The notes under the pieces are model-generated. The model was not told the origin of the DNA and searched no databases. It saw only the letters and a list, made by a program, of their open reading frames with translations. The position numbers and the translations under genes are program-made. A stretch of DNA of 17,117 bases from an uncultured Verrucomicrobiota bacterium (GTDB lineage Bacteria > Verrucomicrobiota > Kiritimatiellia > RFP12 > UBA1067), in NCBI GenBank assembly GCA_946628745.1, contig CAMOXA010000010.1:1-17117 (forward strand). The letters are read 5' to 3'. Below, piece by piece: positions 1-6,800 of this stretch (positions are counted from its first letter, which is position 1; every line of letters starts with the position of its first letter).

Positions 1-37
1 TTATGCCGCTACACTCCCGCCAGAATTGCACGGAATA

Positions 38-46
38 TGGTATAAT
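38..46 (+). promoter_or_regulatory. Extended -10 promoter of the GH105 gene
   Basis: TGG followed by a perfect TATAAT (41-46) forms an extended -10 element. Nothing resembling a -35 box lies 16-18 bp upstream. The start codon at 53 is only six bases beyond the box, so transcription would be expected to begin at or within a base or two of the ATG. No Shine-Dalgarno sequence precedes the ATG, so a leaderless mRNA is predicted. Confidence 0.7.
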
Positions 47-52
47 ATACAT

Positions 53-1225
53 ATGAAAACACGACTGATGGCGGCTGTTGCCGCGCTTGTTGCGGCTTTC
101 GCGTCGCAGGCATATGAATTCGGCGAGGGCGTCCCTTCGCCGCGCGAGATTGTGGTGAAAGCCGCGCGGCAGCTTGTCGCCGCGGACGCCACGCTCTACA
201 GACCGAATGGCGTCAAGGGCGGCAAGGCGTACGGCGGCGGCGAATATGTACACTATGCCGTCGTGTCGCTTTGGGCGAGCGCAATCGAATGCGCCGCGAA
301 AGCCGGCGATGCGAAACTGGAGAAGGAACTGACGGCCAAGCTTGACGAAGTCAGAGCGAAGCCGACTGTGTTTCACAGGGTGCGGCATGTCGACATGTCG
401 ATTACAGGCGCCGTGCCGCTGGCGATCGCGTCAAGGGGCGGCGGCGCGGACGTCCGCGAGCTGGGCCTAGGCTACGCGGACAGGCAGTGGGAGCCGCCGG
501 CGGAAGGCGACGACTGGGGCGATAAATGGTACGAGCCGATTCCGTTCGCCGAGCGCCGCGCGTGGTTCGACAAGGGCTTCACGCCGGAGACGCGGCTGTG
601 GATCGACGACATGTACATGATAACGCTTCTGCAGTCGTGGGCGTTCAGAGTGACAGGCGAGCGCAAGTACATCGAGCGGTCCGCCCGCGAGATGTGCATG
701 TACCTCAAGCGCCTGCAGCGCGCCGACGGACTTTTCGACCACGCGCCGGGCGTCCCCTTCGCCTGGGGGCGGGGCGACGGATGGATGGCGGCGGGAATGG
801 CCCTCAACCTGAAATACCTCCCGGACGGCAGCGAGTGGCGCGCGCCGATACTGGACGGCTGCCGCAAGATGATGACCACGCTAATGTGCAGGCAGCGCGC
901 CAGCGGACTGTGGGGCCAGCTCGTGGACGACGACGAATCGTGGGACGAGACCAGCGGTTCGGCCATGTTCGCGTACGCCCTCGCCGAGGGCGTCAACAAC
1001 GGTTGGCTCGCCGATCGCGACAAGTGCAGCCGCGCCGTCGACAGAGCGTACGCCGCGCTCGCCGCGCGCGTCGACGAATACGGCAATCTCGGCGGAGTAT
1101 GCGTAGGCACCGGCAAGCGCAACAGCCGCGACTGGTACATGTCCAGGCCGACATGCGCGGGCGACCCCCACGGACAGGCTCCGCTTATGTGGCTATGCGG
1201 CGCGCTGATGGATGCCACCCCTTGA
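53..1225 (+). CDS. Secreted GH105-type unsaturated glycuronyl hydrolase
   Basis: The 390-residue product looks like a glycoside hydrolase family 105 enzyme (YteR/RhiN relatives; GH88 is the neighbouring family). These remove the unsaturated uronic acid that polysaccharide lyases leave at the non-reducing end of oligosaccharides, for example from rhamnogalacturonan. Seen: a Sec signal peptide at residues 1-20 (hydrophobic core, SQA cleavage site); the family's LWIDDMYM motif with D185/D186, in the region of the catalytic Asp; WGRGDGW at 238-244; and a W-D-E-T-S-G-S-A-M-F block at 297-306 matching the usual SxxETSGTAMFAYA. Together these cover an (alpha/alpha)6 barrel of normal length. The start was placed at ATG 53 rather than the in-frame TTG at 26, because ATG 53 begins the signal peptide and the promoter lies between the two. 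Export suggests action in the periplasm or outside. Substrate is not determinable; no lyase gene is in the window. Confidence 0.85.
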   Translation: MKTRLMAAVAALVAAFASQAYEFGEGVPSPREIVVKAARQLVAADATLYRPNGVKGGKAYGGGEYVHYAVVSLWASAIECAAKAGDAKLEKELTAKLDEVRAKPTVFHRVRHVDMSITGAVPLAIASRGGGADVRELGLGYADRQWEPPAEGDDWGDKWYEPIPFAERRAWFDKGFTPETRLWIDDMYMITLLQSWAFRVTGERKYIERSAREMCMYLKRLQRADGLFDHAPGVPFAWGRGDGWMAAGMALNLKYLPDGSEWRAPILDGCRKMMTTLMCRQRASGLWGQLVDDDESWDETSGSAMFAYALAEGVNNGWLADRDKCSRAVDRAYAALAARVDEYGNLGGVCVGTGKRNSRDWYMSRPTCAGDPHGQAPLMWLCGALMDATP

Positions 1226-1250
1226 TTTCGTCCGGCGTTTGATATATAAT
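1222..1250 (+). promoter_or_regulatory. Sigma70-type promoter of the yggS operon
   Basis: TTGATT (1222-1227) and a perfect TATAAT (1245-1250) are separated by exactly 17 bp, close to the ideal housekeeping promoter. The -35 box overlaps the GH105 stop codon. The yggS ATG at 1259 is eight bases after the -10 box with no Shine-Dalgarno between, so the transcript should be leaderless or carry only one or two extra bases. Unlike the other promoters here it lacks the TGn extension. Confidence 0.8.
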
Positions 1251-1258
1251 GTCACGCC

Positions 1259-2050
1259 ATGCAGCAAAGAGATTTACAAGAGATTCTAACCGGGGTGCGC
1301 GCCAAAATCGCAGCGGCGTGCGCCCGCGCGGGACGCAATCCGTCCGAAGTCGAAATCGTCGCGGTCACCAAGACGCACGGTGCCGAGGTCGTCGACGAGG
1401 CGTGGCGCGCGGGTCTCAAGATTGTCGGCGAGAACAAAGTGCAGGAGGCGGCCTGGAAGAAACCCGCGAGCGTATCCGGCCCAGAGTGGCACCTGATAGG
1501 CCACCTGCAGAGCAACAAGGTCAGACACGCGCTGGAACTTTTCGATTTCATCCACAGCGTCGACTCGGCCAGGCTCGCGGACAGAATCAATTTCATCGCC
1601 GACGAAATCGGCGCGTCGCCGCGCATACTCCTCGAAGTGAACGTGTCGGGCGAGAAATCGAAGAGCGGGATGCCGCCAGCCGACGTGGAGTCCGCCGTGC
1701 GGCACATAATCGAGGAGTGCCCGCGCGTGACGGTCGAAGGGCTCATGACGATGGCGCCATTCAGCGAGAACCCCGAAGACGCCAGACCGTATTTTCGCGC
1801 TCTCCGCGAACTGCGCGACTCGGTGCAGCAAAGCCTCGGCGCCGGGCTGCCGCGGCTTTCGATGGGCATGAGCGGGGACTACGAGGTCGCCGTCGAAGAG
1901 GGCGCGACATGGGTGCGGCTTGGGAGCGTACTTTTCGGCGACCGCCCGAAGGTGAAGTCCGTAAGGGCCGTCGCGGACGGAGACTGGTCCGCCGGCGGCG
2001 GGCTGGACTCGTATTCCGGCGCGGGCCCGACAGTGCGCGTTCTCGACTGA
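1259..2050 (+). CDS. yggS: YggS/PLPBP family pyridoxal phosphate homeostasis protein
   Basis: This 263-residue protein belongs to the YggS/YBL036C/PROSC family, cytosolic PLP-binding proteins that buffer vitamin B6 and affect amino-acid and keto-acid balance without a known catalytic reaction. It is an alanine-racemase-type TIM barrel. Seen: the PLP lysine in VAVTKTH (K38), GENKVQEA, WHLIGHLQSNK, HSVDS, LLEVNVSGEKSKSG, GLMTMAP, and the phosphate-binding stretch LSMGMSGDYEVAVEEGATWVRLG ending at the family's usual GSVLFG terminus (split here only by the narrative). About 30 further residues follow, Gly/Ser-rich and without a recognised domain, which most relatives lack. It is first in an operon: the next gene begins 15 bases after its stop. 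No Shine-Dalgarno precedes ATG 1259, which fits the leaderless prediction from the promoter position. Confidence 0.92.
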   Translation: MQQRDLQEILTGVRAKIAAACARAGRNPSEVEIVAVTKTHGAEVVDEAWRAGLKIVGENKVQEAAWKKPASVSGPEWHLIGHLQSNKVRHALELFDFIHSVDSARLADRINFIADEIGASPRILLEVNVSGEKSKSGMPPADVESAVRHIIEECPRVTVEGLMTMAPFSENPEDARPYFRALRELRDSVQQSLGAGLPRLSMGMSGDYEVAVEEGATWVRLGSVLFGDRPKVKSVRAVADGDWSAGGGLDSYSGAGPTVRVLD

Positions 2051-2065
2051 CGGGAGGAGACGGCG

Positions 2066-2350
2066 ATGATTCTGGCAAGCGCTCTTTCTGAAGGTCTCGA
2101 GTTCGCGATGCTTTTCGCCTTCGGCTTTTCCTGGCCGTTCGCGATATGGCGCACGTACAAGGCCAAGCGGGTGGACGGCAAGTCCCCGCAATTCATGGTC
2201 ATCGTGCTTCTGGGCTACGTGTGCGGAATCGCCGCGCATCTTGTCGAAGGCACGAAACTGTGGCTCTGCCTCGTCTATATCGTCGACATGGCGCTTGTCT
2301 CGACGGACCTTGCGCTTTACTGCCGCTATTCAAGGAGGAACCGCCGATGA
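2066..2350 (+). CDS. Small SemiSWEET/PQ-loop-like membrane protein
   Basis: A 94-residue integral membrane protein with three predicted helices (about residues 8-28, 42-61 and 64-85) joined by a basic loop containing KAKRVDGKS, and a basic cytoplasmic tail (CRYSRRNRR). The pattern FGFSWPFAIWRTYKAK...GKSPQF followed by a Gly-Tyr-containing second helix matches small uncharacterised proteins usually annotated PQ-loop or SemiSWEET-like. SemiSWEETs dimerise to transport sugars, but the substrate here is unknown and a non-transport role is possible. A strong Shine-Dalgarno GGGAGGAG (2052-2059) sits six bases before ATG 2066. The TGA stop overlaps the next gene's ATG (ATGA at 2347-2350), implying translational coupling with the RdgB-UbiA frame. 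Confidence 0.7.
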   Translation: MILASALSEGLEFAMLFAFGFSWPFAIWRTYKAKRVDGKSPQFMVIVLLGYVCGIAAHLVEGTKLWLCLVYIVDMALVSTDLALYCRYSRRNRR

Positions 2351-3687
2351 GACTTTTCGTCGCCACGCACAACCGGCACAAAATACGCGAGATATCCCAG
2401 ATACTCCCAGGCTTCGAGATCGTCGCGGACGACCCCGTGGGCGTCGAAGAGACCGCGCCTGATTTTACAGGCAACGCGCTCATCAAGGTTCGGGCAATCG
2501 CGGCGCGACATCCGGGCGAGTGGTGCATGGCCGACGATTCGGGGCTGGAGGTTAAGGCGCTAGGCGGGGCGCCAGGCGTCCGGAGCGCCCGATACGCCGG
2601 CGAGCCGACGGATACCGCGGCCAACAACGCCCTGCTCTTGAAGAATCTCGAAGGCGTCGAAGACAGGACGGCCAACTTTACATGCGCGGTGGCGCTCGTG
2701 GATCCAAACGGACGCGAACACACGGTCGAGGGAAGGTGCTACGGCAGAATCGCGCTGGCGCCGTCAGGCGCGGAGGGGTTCGGGTACGATCCGCTTTTCA
2801 TACCAGACGGCCGCGACAAGCCGTTCGCGGAGCTCTCGCCGGACGAAAAGAACGCGATTTCGCACCGCGGCCGGGCGCTGGCAGAGGCGGTAAAGATCAT
2901 CCGCGGGAAGAAGCGCGGCGGCGTCATGGCATGGTTGAGGCTCTTTCGCGCGGTGAATCTGCCGACGGTGCCCGGCGACGTTTTCGTTGGCGCGGCGGCC
3001 GCGCTGACTACAGGCGGCCTCGCGGCGTCGCCCTGGCTGGATCTCGGCTGGAGCGCGAGGTTCCTCTCGCCAGTCTGGTGGGCGGCCGGGGCTAGCGTCT
3101 TTCTCTACATGTTCGGGCTTGTCCACAACGACATCAGAGGCGCCGCGACCGACAAGGACCGGCCGATACCCGACGGAGAGATCTCTATGGACGCGGCGCT
3201 CGCCGCGGCGACCGCCTGCCTCGGGGCGGCCGGACTTTGCGCCTGGGCGGGGGGACTTCTCGCCGGGGGACTCTGGTCGAGCGTCTCGTGGCCGCGCTAC
3301 GCGCTGCTGCTCGTCGTCGCGATCGTATCGTACAACCGCTTCAAGCAGTGGTGGATGATGGGCGCCTGCCGCGCACTCAATGTCGTCGCCGGCGCGGCGG
3401 CGGCGGGCGCAGTCAATTCGCGCGTCCTTTGCGCGGCCGTGATATGGTGGGCGTACATCTCGCTCGTGACGCTGTACTCCGACGGCGAGGAAAGCGACCC
3501 GGCGAAAAAACGGTCCGTCGGCTTTCTCGTCGGGGCGATCGTCTACCTCCAGCTCGGGGCGCTCGTCATGCTGGCGCTCGCCTACCCGAACGTAAGCGGT
3601 ATACGCCCATTGCTGATAGCGGGCGCGGTCATGCTCGCCGCGCTGAGGCTCATGAAGCAGCTGCTGCCGCGCGTGAGCGCGTCGTGA
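2347..3687 (+). CDS. RdgB/HAM1 nucleotide pyrophosphatase fused to UbiA-type prenyltransferase
   Basis: One uninterrupted frame of 446 residues. Residues 1-193 are a complete RdgB/HAM1 (XTP/dITP diphosphatase), which hydrolyses non-canonical purine nucleoside triphosphates to monophosphates. Seen: VATHNRHK near the start, FTGNALIK, MADDSGLEV with D64 as probable catalytic Asp, GAPGVRSARYAG, GFGYDPLF and ISHRGRAL. Residues 194-446 are a polytopic UbiA-superfamily protein with about seven helices. It begins with the usual RLFRAVNLPTVPGD, carries a first Asp motif N261-D262...D269-K-D271-R-P-I-P and a second at D379-GEES-D384, and has the CRALNVVAG stretch reminiscent of EboC-like members. The first Asp motif is shorter than the canonical NDxxDxxxD, so activity and substrate are uncertain. 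The start at 2347 overlaps the upstream stop; longer in-frame starts would overlap the previous gene. The junction is M194 (ATG 2926), where a free-standing UbiA would start, with no proper Shine-Dalgarno. It may be a true fusion or two genes that lost a stop. Confidence 0.82.
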   Translation: MRLFVATHNRHKIREISQILPGFEIVADDPVGVEETAPDFTGNALIKVRAIAARHPGEWCMADDSGLEVKALGGAPGVRSARYAGEPTDTAANNALLLKNLEGVEDRTANFTCAVALVDPNGREHTVEGRCYGRIALAPSGAEGFGYDPLFIPDGRDKPFAELSPDEKNAISHRGRALAEAVKIIRGKKRGGVMAWLRLFRAVNLPTVPGDVFVGAAAALTTGGLAASPWLDLGWSARFLSPVWWAAGASVFLYMFGLVHNDIRGAATDKDRPIPDGEISMDAALAAATACLGAAGLCAWAGGLLAGGLWSSVSWPRYALLLVVAIVSYNRFKQWWMMGACRALNVVAGAAAAGAVNSRVLCAAVIWWAYISLVTLYSDGEESDPAKKRSVGFLVGAIVYLQLGALVMLALAYPNVSGIRPLLIAGAVMLAALRLMKQLLPRVSAS

Positions 3688-3713
3688 AGCGCGAGGCGCC
3701 TTTGCGCTTCTTT
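3686..3713 (+). terminator. Probable intrinsic terminator after the RdgB-UbiA gene
   Basis: A seven-base stem GAAGCGC (3686-3692) pairs with GCGCTTC (3704-3710) across an 11-base loop that itself contains GGCGCC, and is followed by TTT. It begins at the stop codon of the RdgB-UbiA frame and separates the operon from the GH3 promoter downstream. The U-tract is short, so termination may be partial. Confidence 0.5.
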
Positions 3714-3725
3714 CACGGTAATATT

Positions 3726-3746
3726 TTCGCGATTCCGCGCCGCGAA
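3726..3746. promoter_or_regulatory. Inverted repeat upstream of the GH3 promoter, possible operator
   Basis: TTCGCG (3726-3731) and its exact reverse complement CGCGAA (3741-3746) are separated by nine bases. The repeat covers the region where a -35 box would lie for the TATAAT at 3761. A perfect six-base inverted repeat in GC-rich DNA can arise by chance, so a regulator-binding role is only suggested by position. Confidence 0.3.
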
Positions 3747-3757
3747 GGCCCATGAAT

Positions 3758-3766
3758 TGCTATAAT
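3758..3766 (+). promoter_or_regulatory. Extended -10 promoter of the GH3 operon
   Basis: TGC followed by a perfect TATAAT (3761-3766) gives an extended -10 element, with no recognisable -35 at the normal distance. Expected transcription start is about 3773, leaving a leader of roughly 32 bases that contains a Shine-Dalgarno, GGGAGG at 3792-3797, seven bases before the GH3 ATG at 3805. Confidence 0.7.
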
Positions 3767-3804
3767 AATGGGGAAACATTCCATAATCCGCGGGAGGCAC
3801 ATCA

Positions 3805-6800
3805 ATGTACACAAGAACCAAGGTATCGATATCCGCCATCGTCGCGCTCGTGGCGCTCGGGCTTTTCGCCGGCGAAAAGCCGGCGTACCGCGACACGTCG
3901 CTCACGTTCGAGGAACGCGCTGTCGATCTCGTCTCGCGCATGACGCTCGACGAGAAGTTCGGGCAGCTGGGGCGCAATTCGATAGCGGTGCCGCGCCTCG
4001 GGCTCGACAAGTACGATTACTGGAACGAGGCTCTGCACGGCATACAGAACGGAACCGGCGAGGGCACGTCGTTCCCGATGCCTCTGTCGCTCGCGCAGAC
4101 CTGGGACGAAGAGTTCATACGCAAGGTCGCCTCCGCGATAGGCGACGAGTGCCGCGGACATTCCCGGCCGGCGAGCGAGGGCGGCCGCGGCCGCGGGCTC
4201 ACCTACTGGTGTCCGACGGTGAATCTCGCCAGGCACCCGCTCTGGGGCCGCACGAACGAGGCGTACGGCGAGGACCCGTACGTCGCGGGCCGCCTGGCGA
4301 GCGCGTTCGTGGAAGGCATGAAAGGCGACGACCCGCGCTACCTCAAGACGGTGCCGACCATAAAGCACTACGCCTTGAACAACCATGAGAACGGGCGCGG
4401 CTCGACGTCGTCCGACGCGAGCGACGCGGACATACGCGACTACTACGCGCGGGTCTACCGCTACATAGTCGAGCGCACCGACGTCCCCTCGCTTATGAGT
4501 GCCTACAACGCGGTCAACTTCACGCCGTCGTCGGGCAATCCGTTTCTTCTGACGACGTTGTTGAGGGATACATTCGGCTTCACGGGGTTTGTCGTTTCGG
4601 ACTGCGGGGCGATCGACAATCTGGAGCGCCAGCAGAAGTGGCGTCCGCGCCGTAATACCGTCGAGAAAGACAACTACCGTCTGCGCGACGGCGTGCCGCT
4701 CGAAAAGTACGTAGACGCCGACGGGGTCGTCACCAAGCCGGGCTCGGTCGCGATGGCCATGATGGCCGGATGCGACATGGACTGCAACGGCGACATATAT
4801 CCGCGCGAGGCGAGGAAGGCATATGCGGCGGGGCTTCTGGACGAGGGCCAGCTGAACATCAACATCTACCGCAGCCTGCTCTCGCGCTTCAAACTCGGCG
4901 AGTTCGATCCCGTCGAAGACGTCGCGTACAACGGCGCCGAATACTCGTTCGCCGCCGCGGTCGAAACGCCCGAACACCGCGCGCTCGCCGACGAAGCGGC
5001 CTCGCGCTCGGTCGTGCTGCTGAAGAACGACGACGGCATTCTGCCGCTCAACGCCCGCAAGCTCAGAAGAATCGCCGTCGTGGGCGAGCTCGCCGATACG
5101 TGCTTTCTGGGCAACTACTGCGGCAAGCCGAAGGAGAAGAACCGAATCTCGCCGTATGCCGGCATCGTGGACTATCTTTACGTGCACAATCCGCGCGCGG
5201 CCGTCTCGCTCGTCACATCGTTCGGCGAAAACGGCGAGATACGCGCAGAGGACCGCGAGAGCATCGAGACGGCCGACGTCGTGCTGGTCGTATGCGCCGA
5301 CGAGCACGGCGATTCGTCCGAAGGCCACGACCGCACGCAGCTTAAGCTGTACCGCGCCCAGGCGGAAATCGCGCGAAACGCCGCGGCGCTGAATCCGGAC
5401 ACAATCGTCTTCCTGCAGACTGCGAATGTCGTGGAACTGGATGTTTTCAAGAATGCGGTCAAGGCCATACTCTGGTCGTCGCACAACGGCCAGGGCCAGG
5501 GCACGGGGCTGGCCAACCAGGTGTTCGGCGAAGTGAACCCGTACGGCAAGCTGACGTTCACATGGTACGCGAAAGAGTCGCAGCTGCCGGGCATACGCCA
5601 ATACGGACTCAAGGAGAAGTTCCTGCCGGACGAAAAGCCGTATCCCTGCGGCGGCTTCACGTACCAGTATTTCGGCGGAGACGTGGAGTACCCGTTCGGC
5701 TACGGTTTGAGCTACACGACGTTCGAGTATGCTAACGCGAAGATCGACAGGACGTCCGCGGACGCAAACGACAAGATCCGCGTTTCGGTCGACGTGAAAA
5801 ACACCGGGCGGCGCGAAGGGTCCGAAATCGTCCAGGCGTACGTTGCGTATCCGAAGGGGCGCGGACTGCCTGCGAAGCAGATCAAGGGATTCGCGAAGAT
5901 CGATTTGAAGCCCGGCGAGACGAAGCGGGCCGACATCGAGATAGACGTCGCCGACTGCTGCTTCTGGGACGGCTCGCGGCGCGTCGTGCCCAACGGCACG
6001 TACGCTGTCGAGATAGGCGCGTCGTCGGCCGACATAAAGGCGAGCTTCCCGGTGAACGTCACAGGCCGCCTCGCGGCGAAGCTCGGGGTTGTCGCGGCGA
6101 AACCGGCCGACGTGGTCGTGAAGTTCGGCGCGAAGATGGCGTCGGGTCTTTCGATAACGCTCGTCGACGACAGCTTCCTCGCGCCCGCAGCCGCGAAGAC
6201 GACCTACAAGTCCTCCAACGAGGCGGTTGCGAAAGTCGACGGGGCCGGCATGGTCTACGGCGTCGCGCCCGGCACGGCGACAATCACGGCTCGGGTCGAA
6301 TACAACGGCAGCGTCAAGACAGCCGGCTTCCCTGTGGCGGTCGTGCCGGCCGGCGGCGCGGTCACGCCGCCCGTCGAGCCGATCCGCCGCGTCGTCCCGC
6401 TCAAGCCGCTCGCCAAAGACGCGACAAAGGTCGATCGCGACGCCCTGGAGGAAGCGATACGCGTCAAGGTGCGCGGCGACGACTACGATCCCGGGACGCT
6501 CGCAGCGTACCATGACGGAATAAAGAAGGCGCGCAAAGTGTTTTTCGATCCGAAAGCGACGCAGGCCGAAGTCGACGCGGCGTACGGCGAACTCGCCGCG
6601 GTCAAAAGCCGCCTGCGCGATTTCAGGCATATCGTGGCGGACTTTCGCCAGGCCAACAGGACATGGCCATTCGGGAACGGCAACGTCTGGGTCAACTGGA
6701 CGAACGCGAAAGACGCCGAAGGCCGCGACACTGTGGCGGACTTCACGGGGCACGATCCGCGAAAACTGGAGCTGCGCTTTACCGTAACGCTCACGCCTTC

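Noticed and set aside
26..52. TTG at 26 as a longer start for the GH105 gene
   Set aside because: It would place the promoter -10 box inside the coding region and add residues before an otherwise standard signal peptide.
1..192. Minus-strand 63-codon frame at the left edge
   Set aside because: It is the antisense of the GH105 promoter and signal-peptide region, with a low-complexity Ala/Thr/Ser product.
2146..2346. In-frame upstream extension of the RdgB-UbiA frame
   Set aside because: The extension lies wholly inside the small membrane-protein gene in another frame; RdgB homology begins at ATG 2347, which overlaps the upstream stop.
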